Positions 49,658 through 57,848 of a stretch of 64,000 nt of DNA are shown here, in pieces (within the stretch, counting starts at the first letter, position 1; each line of letters begins with the position of its first letter). The notes beneath the pieces were generated by a model. That model saw nothing but the letters and a program-made list of their open reading frames with translations, was not told the DNA's origin and ran no database searches. Made by a program: the position numbers and the translations under genes. This DNA is from Halalkalicoccus sp. NIPERK01 (lineage in GTDB: Archaea > Halobacteriota > Halobacteria > Halobacteriales > Halalkalicoccaceae): assembly GCF_030287405.1 (NCBI RefSeq), contig NZ_JASVVV010000007.1, positions 100,249 to 164,248 on the forward strand, in the 5' to 3' direction.

Positions 49658-50933
49658 ACCCGGCCTCCTCGACCTCATCTTCGTCCAGTACGCCCTTCAC
49701 GTCCATGAGGACGGGATTCTCGGCGAGCTGTTCTTTCGCGGCCTCGAGGTCGAACTCCTCGAGGATCGCGTCGTGGGGCGTCGCCAGCACGATCCCGTTG
49801 GCGCCGTCGAAGGCCATCTCGGGCAGCGGGTCGATCCCGAACGACTCGCGGACCCGTTCGTCCGGCGCGAGGGGGTCGTAGCCGTCGCACTCGATGCCGT
49901 ACTCCGCGAGCGTCGTGATGACGCCGCCGATCTCCGAGGTGCGGAGGTCGCCGACGTTCGGCTTGTACGCCAGCCCGAGCACGACCAGCCGGCTCTCTCG
50001 GAGGACCTTGCCGGCCTCGTTGAGCGCCTTGAGCGTGAGTTCGGCCGTGTGTTTTGGCATGTACTCGTTGACCTCGCGGGCCTGGAGGATGAGCTTCGGC
50101 GAGTAGCCCGCACGTTCCGAGCCATGCACCAGGAACAGAGGGTCGACGGGGATGCAGTGGCCGCCGACCAATCCGGGGGAGTACTCGTGGAAGTTCCACT
50201 TCGAGGCGGCTGCGTCGATGACCTCCTTCGTGTCCAGCCCCATATGATCACAGATCAACGCGAGTTCGTTGACGACCGCGATGTTGACGTCCCGCTGGAC
50301 GTTCTCGAGCACCTTCGCCGCCTCCGCGGTCTCGATCGTGGGCGCTCGATAGAGCCCGGCGTCGATGATCGTCCCGTAGAGCGCGGCGAGGTCTTCGAGG
50401 GTTTCGTCGGTGTCGCCGCTGACGATCTTTTTGACCTCGCGCAGGCTCTTGTCGGTCCCCGGGGCGAGGCGCTCGGGCGAGTAGCCCATGTTGAACCCCT
50501 CGCTCTGGGTCAACCCCGAGGTCGCCTCGATGGCCGGCCCGAGGACGTCCCGTGTCACGCCGGGGTAGACGGTCGACTCGAGGACCACGGTCGCGCCGGG
50601 AGAGAGGTGTTCGCCGACGGTCCGACCCGCACTCTCGACGAAGTCGAGGTTCGGGTTCTTCATGCTGTCGACCGGCGTCGGCACCGTGATGACGACGTAG
50701 TCGGCGCGTTCGATTCCGGTCGGGTCCGTGGTGAAGGCGATCCCGCTTCCGGTGACGGCGTCGTCGCCGATCTCGCCGGTCGGGTCGCGGCCCGCCGAGA
50801 GCCCCGCTATCTTCTCCTCGTCGACGTCGTAGCCGATCACGTCGAGGCCCTCCTCGTCGAAGGCGTTCGCGAGCGGCAGACCGACGTAGCCGAGACCAAC
50901 GATACAGACCGTATCTCCGGCGGGTTCAGGCAT
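49638..50933 (-). CDS. Nucleotide-sugar 6-dehydrogenase, WbpA/TviB-like
   Basis: This enzyme probably oxidises UDP-GlcNAc to the uronate with NAD. It has 431 residues from MPEPAGDTVCIVG; the upstream ATG (50969) would add 12. The Rossmann motif is VGLGYVGLPLANAF, the substrate segment is GYSPERLAPGTDKSLREVKK (TviB/WbpA-like), and the catalytic Cys is in GGHCIPVDP. The C-terminal UDP-binding domain has LGLAYKPNVGDLRTS. It overlaps its neighbours on both sides. The TviB/WbpA assignment rests on these segments only. Confidence 0.9.
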   Translation of the reverse strand: MPEPAGDTVCIVGLGYVGLPLANAFDEEGLDVIGYDVDEEKIAGLSAGRDPTGEIGDDAVTGSGIAFTTDPTGIERADYVVITVPTPVDSMKNPNLDFVESAGRTVGEHLSPGATVVLESTVYPGVTRDVLGPAIEATSGLTQSEGFNMGYSPERLAPGTDKSLREVKKIVSGDTDETLEDLAALYGTIIDAGLYRAPTIETAEAAKVLENVQRDVNIAVVNELALICDHMGLDTKEVIDAAASKWNFHEYSPGLVGGHCIPVDPLFLVHGSERAGYSPKLILQAREVNEYMPKHTAELTLKALNEAGKVLRESRLVVLGLAYKPNVGDLRTSEIGGVITTLAEYGIECDGYDPLAPDERVRESFGIDPLPEMAFDGANGIVLATPHDAILEEFDLEAAKEQLAENPVLMDVKGVLDEDEVEEAGYAYRKL

Positions 50934-52314
50934 TGATACCGATTCCTCTGTAGTAGATTCCGTGTTCATTCTGTAGCTCCGAAAGGGCCTGCCGGCCGTC
51001 GACGACGACCAACGGGTCGTCGGCCGCCAGCGCAGGTATCTCGAGGTCCTCGAACGCTTCCTGGGCGGTCACCAACACGACCGCGTCGTAGGTGCGCCCG
51101 CGTGCGTCGTCGAGCGAGACGACGTCCGCACCGGCCTCCTCGAACGGTCCGTGGGTGTCGGTGATCGGGTCGACAGCCGTGACGTTCGCGCCCGCGCTCA
51201 CGAGGCGTTCGATGACGCCCATCGCGGGCGTCGCGCGCAGTTCGTCGACGCCGGCCCGATAGGTCAGCCCGAGGACGAGCACGTCGCTTCCCTCGGTCTC
51301 CTTGCCGTGTTTCGTCAACCCGGAGAGGGCGAGTTCCGCGGTGTAGGTCGGCATGGTGTCGTTGATCTCGCGGGAGAGTTCCATCAGCCGCGAGTCGGCA
51401 TCGAACGTCTGGATCAGGAAGTGCGGGTAGTAGGGGATACAGTGGCCCCCGACGCCCGCACCCGGAATGTGCAGATCACAGAACGGCTGGGTGTTGGCCG
51501 CTTCGATCGCCTCCAGCACGCTGATCTCCAGTTCCTCGGCGTGTTTCGTCAGTTCGTTCGCGAGCGCGATGTTGACGTCGCGATACACCCCCTCGAACAC
51601 CTTGACCGCCTCCGCGGTGGTGGCGTCCGAAACGGGGATGATCTCCTGGCTATTGATCTCGCCGTAGATCAGTTCGGCTACGCGCGTGCTCTCGTCGTCG
51701 AGTCCGCCGACGATCTTCGGGTACGCACCCCGAATATCCTCGATTGCCCGCCCGCTCGCGGTGCGTTCGGGACAGAACGCGACGCCGAACTCCTCGCGAT
51801 CCAGCCCGCTTTCGGCGGCGAGCAGCGGCGCGACGACGTCCCGACAGGTGCGCGGCGGGACCGTCGATTCGAGGATCACCTGGTCGCCCGGCGCGAGCCC
51901 CGAGGCGACCGTCTCCATCACCGTCTCGACGATCGAGAGGTCGGGCTTGCTGTTCTCGTCGATCAGCGTGGGAACGATCACGACGTGGACCCGGGCGGCC
52001 GCCGCGGCCGCCCGGCCGTCGGTCGTCGCCGAGAGCGCGCCCCGGTCGACGACCTCGCGGACGAGATCGGAGAGACCGGGTTCGCCGACGATGTGGTTCT
52101 CGCCGGCGTTGACGCCCTCGACCACCTCGGGGTCGACGTCCATCCCGGTGACGTTGCCCGTCACGTCGGCGTAGACCGACGCGAGGGGCAGACCCATCTT
52201 GCCGAGCCCGTAGACCGCGACGGGGACCTCGCCGCTCGTCAGGGCAGTGCGTTGTTCGTCGATCGATGCATCCGAGCCGTAGAGCGCCGGAGCGCTCCGT
52301 ACCGTATCAGTCAT
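50926..52314 (-). CDS. Nucleotide-sugar dehydrogenase, WecC-like
   Basis: This is a second UDP-sugar 6-dehydrogenase, 462 residues, adjacent to the WbpA-like one. Motifs: VYGLGKMGLPLASVYADV, AFCPERTASGRAIEDI (WecC-type CPER), the catalytic Cys in GGHCIPYYPHF, and LGLTYRAGVDELRATP. WecC oxidises UDP-ManNAc to UDP-ManNAcA, so this one may handle a manno isomer. It overlaps the acyltransferase and WbpA-like genes by eight bases each. Its N-terminal ~25 residues precede the first Rossmann strand and are extra relative to bacterial WecC. Confidence 0.9.
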   Translation of the reverse strand: MTDTVRSAPALYGSDASIDEQRTALTSGEVPVAVYGLGKMGLPLASVYADVTGNVTGMDVDPEVVEGVNAGENHIVGEPGLSDLVREVVDRGALSATTDGRAAAAAARVHVVIVPTLIDENSKPDLSIVETVMETVASGLAPGDQVILESTVPPRTCRDVVAPLLAAESGLDREEFGVAFCPERTASGRAIEDIRGAYPKIVGGLDDESTRVAELIYGEINSQEIIPVSDATTAEAVKVFEGVYRDVNIALANELTKHAEELEISVLEAIEAANTQPFCDLHIPGAGVGGHCIPYYPHFLIQTFDADSRLMELSREINDTMPTYTAELALSGLTKHGKETEGSDVLVLGLTYRAGVDELRATPAMGVIERLVSAGANVTAVDPITDTHGPFEEAGADVVSLDDARGRTYDAVVLVTAQEAFEDLEIPALAADDPLVVVDGRQALSELQNEHGIYYRGIGINA

Positions 52315-52900
52315 GGAGTAGGTTCTCCCCCGAGAGGGACTCGGGAAGGTCGCGGTGTCGAGCGGGCGTCCCCAGCGCGAGGGTGTGGGGCGGGACGTCC
52401 TCGGTGACGGTCGCCCCCGCCGCGACGAACGATCCCGCGCCGATCCGCACGCCCGGCAGGATCGTCGCGTTGGCGCCGACCGAGACGCCGTCCTCGAGGG
52501 TCGGGCCCACGAGGTCGGCGTCCCGCCGTACGGGGTAGGGATCGTTCGTCATCACCGCACGCGGGCCGACGAAGACGTTCGACCCGATCGTCGTGTTCGT
52601 CGGGACGTAGACGCCCGTCTGGAGGCTGACGTGCGAGCCGATCTCCGTGGTGCCGTCGATCACGGTGTCGGTCCCGACGATCACGCTGTCGCCGATCGTC
52701 GTCTTCTCGCGAACGAGCGCGTTGTGACCCGTCGTGAAGTCGTCGCCGATCTCGACGTCCGCGTAGACGATCGTCCCCTTGCGGATGCGGGCACGATCGC
52801 CGATCACGGCGGGATCGGCCGACTCGTCGTGGAGATACCCCACGGAGTCGGGGTCGTCGATCACACACTCCTCGCCGAGTTCGACGCGCGTCTCGGTCAT
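52307..52900 (-). CDS. Hexapeptide-repeat acyltransferase, WbpD-like
   Basis: This is a left-handed beta-helix N-acetyltransferase of 197 residues. Hexapeptide repeats run from IGDRARIRKGTIVYADVEIG to VGTDTVIDGTTEIGSHV; the catalytic His is expected in TTGHNALVRE. It matches the WbpD role, acetylating the 3-amino group of UDP-2-acetamido-3-amino-uronate, as supported by neighbouring WbpA-, WbpB- and WbpE-like genes. A promoter TATA (minus, GATTTATG about 53006-53013) is upstream of it, in a 120-bp gap. Confidence 0.87.
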   Translation of the reverse strand: MTETRVELGEECVIDDPDSVGYLHDESADPAVIGDRARIRKGTIVYADVEIGDDFTTGHNALVREKTTIGDSVIVGTDTVIDGTTEIGSHVSLQTGVYVPTNTTIGSNVFVGPRAVMTNDPYPVRRDADLVGPTLEDGVSVGANATILPGVRIGAGSFVAAGATVTEDVPPHTLALGTPARHRDLPESLSGENLLHD

Positions 52901-53020
52901 CCGGCGGGCCTCCTGTCGTCGGGTCGTGTCGTGAGCATGGAAGTCATCGTATTCGTTCGCGTGCGGGCTATAGGAGGCTGTCGCTCCCCGGAGTGTTTAG
53001 TATGTGATACATAAATCGTG

Positions 53021-53998
53021 CTATACGGTATCGGTCGGCGGCGGCGTCTCGCGGCCGGCCAGTTCGTCGATCTCGCGCGCGAGCGAGAGCGCCCGAAGCC
53101 CGTCCTCGCCGGTGACGACGGGTTCGGAACCGGTCCGTGCGGCCTCCGCGAACGCCGAGAGCTCGTTCTTCAGGGGTTCGCGGCGCTCGACGAGCACCTG
53201 CTCGACGATGTTCTCGTGACGGTAGCGAAAGCCCTCCTGTTTGACGTACTCGGGAAGCGACTGGCGCGTGATCTCGATCGACTGGTCGATGTAGTCGACG
53301 ATCACCCGACAGTTCTCCGCGGTGATCGTCAGTTCGCGGACCTTCTGCTGGGTGACGCGGCTCGCGGTGAGCTGACCGATCCTGCCCGAGGGGGTCTGGA
53401 TCGTCGCGGTCGCGTAGTCCGACCCGCGCGTCCCCGCGGCGTAGACATCCCTCGCCTCCTCTCCGAGGATCGACAGGATGATGTCGATGTCGTGGATCAT
53501 CAGGTCCATCACGGCGGTGTCCTCGATGTCCCGGTCGACCGGCGGGCCGAGCCTGCGCGCTTCCAACGCGATGATATCGAGGTCAGCGAGCAGGTCCTTC
53601 AGCGTCATCACCGCCGGGTTGAACCGCTCGATGTGGCCCACCTGCAACACGACGCCCTGTCGCTCGGCCAACCCGATCAGCTCGCGGCCGTCCTCGAGGT
53701 CCTCGACGAACGGCTTCTCGACGAGGACGCTCACGCCCGCGTCGATGCACTCCCGTGCGGTGTCGTAGTGGAACTGGGTCGGCACCGCGATCGAGACGAC
53801 GTCGACCGAATCGAGGAGGTCGTCCATCTCCATGGCCGCCGTTCCGAACGCCTCGGCGACCGACCGGGCCTGTTCGGTGTCCACGTCGTGGACGCCGACG
53901 AGCTGGGTCTCGGGGAGTTCCCGGTAGACCCGGGCGTGGTTCTGCCCCATGCTGCCGACGCCGATGACGCCCGCACGGACCGGCGGTTGTTCAGACAT
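53021..53998 (-). CDS. Gfo/Idh/MocA family oxidoreductase, WbpB-like
   Basis: This is an NAD(P)-dependent sugar dehydrogenase of 325 residues. The N-terminal Rossmann motif is AGVIGVGSMGQNHARVY and the catalytic-lysine region is VSVLVEKPFVEDLEDG (EKP). The substrate-binding segment DLMIHDIDIILSI carries the conserved HD. In the Wbp route this is the 3-dehydrogenase that makes UDP-3-keto-GlcNAcA for the aminotransferase. It overlaps the aminotransferase gene by eight bases, supporting a two-gene catalytic unit. I start at MSEQPPVRAG. Confidence 0.9.
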   Translation of the reverse strand: MSEQPPVRAGVIGVGSMGQNHARVYRELPETQLVGVHDVDTEQARSVAEAFGTAAMEMDDLLDSVDVVSIAVPTQFHYDTARECIDAGVSVLVEKPFVEDLEDGRELIGLAERQGVVLQVGHIERFNPAVMTLKDLLADLDIIALEARRLGPPVDRDIEDTAVMDLMIHDIDIILSILGEEARDVYAAGTRGSDYATATIQTPSGRIGQLTASRVTQQKVRELTITAENCRVIVDYIDQSIEITRQSLPEYVKQEGFRYRHENIVEQVLVERREPLKNELSAFAEAARTGSEPVVTGEDGLRALSLAREIDELAGRETPPPTDTV

Positions 53999-55079
53999 GT
54001 CGTATCCCTGTGTCCGCGACGGCTTCAACGATCCGATCCACGTCGGCCGACGAGAGGTTCGGGTGAACCGGCAACGAGAGCACCTCCTCGGCCGCGCGCG
54101 TGGCGTTCGGCACGTCCGCGTCGTAGCCCTCGTAGGCGTCGAGTTCGTGGATACACGTCGGGTAGTAGATCTTGCTGTCGACGCCCCGCTCCTCGAGCGC
54201 GCTCTGGAGGGCGTCCCGCCCGTCGGTTCGGACCGTGTACTGGTGGTAGACGTGCGTTCGGCCCTCGGGCACCGCCGGCGTCTCGACGGCGGTCTCGGCG
54301 AGCCCCTCGGTCAGTCGGTCGGCGTTCTCCCGACGGGCCTCGGTGAAGTCGGGAAGCCGCTGTAGCTGGACGCGTCCGAGCGCCGCCGCGATGTTCGTCA
54401 GCCGGAGGTTGTGCCCGACCGCGGTGTGGGCGTACTGGGCGCTCCCGTCGCGGCCGTGGTTGATGAACCCCCTGACCCCCGCCTCGATGTCGGGGTCGTC
54501 CATCGTCACCATCCCCCCCTCGCCGGTGGTCATGTTCTTCGTCGGGTAGAAGGAGAAACAGGCGACGTCGCCGAGCGAGCCGACGCGCCGGCCGTCGACG
54601 GCCGCGCCGTGGGCCTGGGCCGCGTCCTCGATCAGCGCGACGTCGTACTCCGCGGCGAGTTCCGCGAACCGGTCCATGTCCGCCGGCAGGCCGTAGAGGT
54701 GGACGGGCATGATCGCCGCGACGTCCTCGCGGTCGCGGAGGATCGACTCGACGGCGTCGGGGTCGAGGTTATAGGTATTAGAATCGATGTCGGCGAAGAC
54801 GGGTTCGCCGCCGGCCAGTCGGATCGAGTTCGCGGTCGCGACGAACGAGAAGGGGGTGGTGATCACCGCCCGCCCCCGGACGTCGAGGGCCTCGCAGACG
54901 GCGTGGAGGGCGGCGGTGCCGTTGGCGGTCGCGACGCCGCGCTCGGCGCCACAGAACTCGGCGAACGCCTCCTCGAAGGCGGTCACGACGTCGCCGCTGG
55001 CGATGTAGCCCGAGTCGAGGACCTCCTCGACGGCGTCTCGTTCGCCGTCGCCGATGTCGGGGTTCGCGATCGGGATCAT
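53991..55079 (-). CDS. DegT/DnrJ/EryC1 sugar aminotransferase, WbpE-like
   Basis: This is a PLP-dependent aminotransferase of 362 residues. The PLP lysine is Lys181 in FSFYPTKNMTTGEGG, the PLP-ring Asp is in IEDAAQAHGA (about 151-160), and the N-terminal IPIANPDIGDGERDAV is the family start. It probably converts UDP-3-keto-GlcNAcA to the 3-amino sugar. The ATG overlaps the stop of a His-rich 42-codon ORF (ATGA). It is the first clear enzyme of the operon; the putative promoter GTTTATAAC is 187 bases upstream. Confidence 0.92.
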   Translation of the reverse strand: MIPIANPDIGDGERDAVEEVLDSGYIASGDVVTAFEEAFAEFCGAERGVATANGTAALHAVCEALDVRGRAVITTPFSFVATANSIRLAGGEPVFADIDSNTYNLDPDAVESILRDREDVAAIMPVHLYGLPADMDRFAELAAEYDVALIEDAAQAHGAAVDGRRVGSLGDVACFSFYPTKNMTTGEGGMVTMDDPDIEAGVRGFINHGRDGSAQYAHTAVGHNLRLTNIAAALGRVQLQRLPDFTEARRENADRLTEGLAETAVETPAVPEGRTHVYHQYTVRTDGRDALQSALEERGVDSKIYYPTCIHELDAYEGYDADVPNATRAAEEVLSLPVHPNLSSADVDRIVEAVADTGIRHV

Positions 55080-55204
55080 CGACGGCCTCCGGGCGACGGC
55101 GAAACGGCGGGATCGCTCGCCGCCGTCGAGCGTGGCCGGGCGTGGTCGTGTTCCGCGTGCGATCCGTCGACCTCGGTAGCGGGGTGGTGTGGGGGTAGTT
55201 GCAT
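55076..55204 (-). CDS. Putative micro-ORF (42 residues) ahead of the aminotransferase gene
   Basis: It would encode MQLPPHHPATEVDGSHAEHD and a Pro/Ser/Arg-rich tail, with five histidines. Its TGA overlaps the aminotransferase ATG (ATGA). It lies between a good promoter (55266-55274) and the enzyme gene, so it would be the first cistron. The composition is ordinary for noncoding GC-rich DNA, so evidence is mainly positional. Confidence 0.35.
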   Translation of the reverse strand: MQLPPHHPATEVDGSHAEHDHARPRSTAASDPAVSPSPGGRR

Positions 55205-55265
55205 GGTGGAACTCGTAGCGGGTGACATCCCGCGCTCACCGCGTGCCTAGAGTGAGGGTGCCTTT

Positions 55266-55274
55266 GTTATAAAC
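55266..55274 (-). promoter_or_regulatory. Putative TATA box of the nucleotide-sugar operon
   Basis: On the minus strand GTTTATAAC would place a start near 55240, leaving about 160 bases before the aminotransferase ATG and about 40 before the micro-ORF. It is the only TATA-like element in the gap on this strand that I find. Confidence 0.5.
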
Positions 55275-55408
55275 GCATTAACCCGCGATAGCGGTGCATA
55301 ATCGGGAGGAAATCGCTAGCCGCGGCGGCGTTCGTGTCGGTCGATCGACGCGTACCGCCGATCGGACTGTCGGGGGGTTTTTCAAGGCACCTCGCGTAGG
55401 CGGGGGAA

Positions 55409-56401
55409 ATGAGAGTCCACCAGTGGACCGGCGACCTGTTCGTGGTCCTCCTCTTCAGCGGGCTGGCCGCGGGCGGCATCCTCGTGGCGGAGGTGTCCTT
55501 CACGCCGATCCGCGTCGCGCTCGCGCTCCCGCTCGTCCTGTTGCTGCCCGGGTACGCGTTCATCAGCGCCCTCTTCCCCGACGCCCCCGCCGAGGACGGC
55601 AAGGGCCTCGGGACCCTCGAACGGGTCGTCCTCTCGGTCGCGGTGAGCCTCGCGGTCGTCGCGATGATCGCGTACGCCGCGAACTTCACGCCGTACGGGA
55701 TCACCTTGCTTCCGATCACCGTCGCCGTCGTCGGGTGGACGGTGCTGTTCGCACTGCTCGGTCTCGTTCGACGCGCCAGGCACCCGGCCGAGGGCCGCTA
55801 CGGCGTGCGGTCGGGCGTCCACCTCGGCGCCGTCGCCGGGCTCTTCACCGTCCAGCGGCGACGCCCGGGCGAGACGCGCGGGCCGTTCGAACCGGAGAAC
55901 GAACGGCAGCTCCTGTTGAACGTCTTTCTGGTCTTCAGCCTCCTCGCGCTGCTGGCCGGCGGCGTCTACATGGGGGTCGCCGCCCCGTCGCTACCGAACG
56001 AGCAGCCCCACACCGAGTTCTACCTGCTCTCGGAGAACGACGAGGGCGAGTTGACCTCGACCGACCTGCCGACGGACCTCTCGGCGGGCGAGACCGCCCC
56101 AATCACCATCGCCATCGAGAACCACGAGGGCGAGACCCAGACGTACACCACCGTGGTCTACCAGCAGGAGGTGACGCTGAGCGACGACGGCCGGACCGTC
56201 GAGAGCGTCGACGGCGCGGAGGAACTCGACCGGTTCGAGACGACCGTCGAGGACGGCGGGACCGAACAGGTCTCGTACGACGCCGGCCCGACGGCCGACG
56301 GCGACGTCTACGTCTGGTTCCTCCTCTATCACGGCGACGTGCCGGACGACCCGTCGCCGGAGAACGCCGACGAGACCACCCGCCTCGCGTTCACCGGCTA
56401 A
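55409..56401 (+). CDS. DUF1616 membrane protein
   Basis: This membrane protein has 330 residues. It has four N-terminal transmembrane helices (FVVLLFSGLAAGGILVAEVS, VALALPLVLLLPGYAFIS, VVLSVAVSLAVVAMIAYAA, ITLLPITVAVVGWTVLFALL), a cytoplasmic loop, and a fifth (LLLNVFLVFSLLALLAGGVY). A C-terminal extracellular beta domain (about 205-330) follows. DUF1616 proteins occur in archaeal glycosylation clusters; their role is unknown. GTTTTTC (55378-55384) is 25-31 bases upstream, fitting a leaderless transcript. It is divergent from the nucleotide-sugar operon. Confidence 0.88.
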   Translation: MRVHQWTGDLFVVLLFSGLAAGGILVAEVSFTPIRVALALPLVLLLPGYAFISALFPDAPAEDGKGLGTLERVVLSVAVSLAVVAMIAYAANFTPYGITLLPITVAVVGWTVLFALLGLVRRARHPAEGRYGVRSGVHLGAVAGLFTVQRRRPGETRGPFEPENERQLLLNVFLVFSLLALLAGGVYMGVAAPSLPNEQPHTEFYLLSENDEGELTSTDLPTDLSAGETAPITIAIENHEGETQTYTTVVYQQEVTLSDDGRTVESVDGAEELDRFETTVEDGGTEQVSYDAGPTADGDVYVWFLLYHGDVPDDPSPENADETTRLAFTG

Positions 56402-56528
56402 GCACGGGCTCCGTCGCGTCGACGGCGTTCGCCCGCCGGATCGGGGCTCGGTGACGGTTCACCACAGTTTTTCCGTACTGCTCACGGCGCGCGGAGTCGA
56501 TATAGGAGTCCGCCGGGAAGAAGTCGTT

Positions 56529-57773
56529 CTATCGGATGGTGTGCGTCGTCGCGACGTCGGCGTAGAGCGAGCCGAGCGACTCGATCACCGTCCCGGGCGC
56601 GAAGCGTTCGAGCTGGTGGGGGATCGCCCCCCGGTGGTCGGCGTACGAGTCACAGAGCGTCCCGAAGGCGTCCGCGAGCGAGTCCGGATCGCCGGGCTCG
56701 AAGAGCGTCCCGGCGGGGCCGACGATGTAGTCCATGCTCCCGACGTCGGCGCTCACGATCGGCGTGTGGGTCGCGAGCGCCTCGAGCATGACCCGGCCGA
56801 ACGGCTCGTCGATGATCCCCGGATAGACGAACACGTCCGAGGACCGGTAGAGCTCGGGCAGTTCGCCGTGATCGACGTAGCCGAGCCACGTGATCGCTCC
56901 GCTCACGCCGAGGTCGGCCGCGAGTTCGCGGAGCGTCCCCTCGAGCGGGCCGCGGCCGGCGACCTGCAACTCGACCTCGCGCCCGGCCCGCCGGAGCAGG
57001 GCGAGCGCCCGAATCAGGGTCTCGACGCCCTTGATGTCCTGGAGCGCGCCGACGTAGAGCGCGGTGATCGGTTCGGTCAGGTCGGCGGGCCCATCGCGCG
57101 GCCGGTAGAACTCCTCGTCGTAGAAGTGGGGAACGACGGTCGTCGCCTCGGCGGGGAATCCCAGATCGGCGTAGTCCTCCTTTAGGTGCGGCGAGAGCGC
57201 GTGGTAGGCCGTGATCTCGTCGGCGTGGGCCATCGAGGAGCGGACGAACGGGATCTGGCCCATCGAGACGTAGCCCTGTCGGAGCTCGGCCTCGAGTCCC
57301 TGTCGGCGTTTCATCGCCGTCGCGGGCACGCAGGTCGCACACTTCAGCCGGCCGGGCCCCGAGCACTTGCGTTCGCCGTGGTACATCATGTCGGCTTTCG
57401 GGCAGATGGGTAGATAGGAGTTGAGCGTGAGGAGCGTCGGCACGTCGAGGTCGGCGAGCACGGGGATGAACGCCGAGGAGTAGGAGTGGACCAGATCGTG
57501 GCTCTCGAGGGCGGCGCTCTCATCGCGAAGGGCGTCCATCTTCGTGTAGATCGGGTGTGGGAGCTTCGGGAGGCGGTCGTGGAGCACGTACTCGACGCGG
57601 TCCTGCGCGGGAAGCGTCGCCTCCGCGGCGTCCATCTGCGTCGAGACGTACACCGTCAGGTCGTGGTGATGGGAGAGCCGTTCGATGTAGATCGTCGAAC
57701 TGTGGGTCGCGCCGGTGCCGTCGCTGCCCGGACACTCCGCGGGGACGAACGCGACGTCGAGGCGGTCAGACAT
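56529..57773 (-). CDS. Glycosyltransferase family 4 protein
   Basis: This is a GT-B glycosyltransferase of 414 residues. The N-terminal domain starts LDVAFVPAECPGSDGTGATH, with HDLVHSYSSAFIPVLADL. A cysteine-rich segment (YLPICPKADMMYHGERKCSG, KCATCVPA) may bind a metal, as in some GT4 enzymes. The C-terminal domain has TALYVGALQDIKGVETLIRA and the E-x7-E motif in IIDEPFGRVMLEALATHTPI. It probably acts in surface-glycan assembly. On the minus strand GATAATAAGG (57829-57838) lies about 56-65 bases upstream. Confidence 0.9.
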   Translation of the reverse strand: MSDRLDVAFVPAECPGSDGTGATHSSTIYIERLSHHHDLTVYVSTQMDAAEATLPAQDRVEYVLHDRLPKLPHPIYTKMDALRDESAALESHDLVHSYSSAFIPVLADLDVPTLLTLNSYLPICPKADMMYHGERKCSGPGRLKCATCVPATAMKRRQGLEAELRQGYVSMGQIPFVRSSMAHADEITAYHALSPHLKEDYADLGFPAEATTVVPHFYDEEFYRPRDGPADLTEPITALYVGALQDIKGVETLIRALALLRRAGREVELQVAGRGPLEGTLRELAADLGVSGAITWLGYVDHGELPELYRSSDVFVYPGIIDEPFGRVMLEALATHTPIVSADVGSMDYIVGPAGTLFEPGDPDSLADAFGTLCDSYADHRGAIPHQLERFAPGTVIESLGSLYADVATTHTIR

Positions 57774-57848
57774 GGGTACTGGAATCGGTTCCGTCGATCA
57801 TTCTCGTACTCGTTCTCGGAGGGCGAACCTTATTATCGGTGTCGTATG

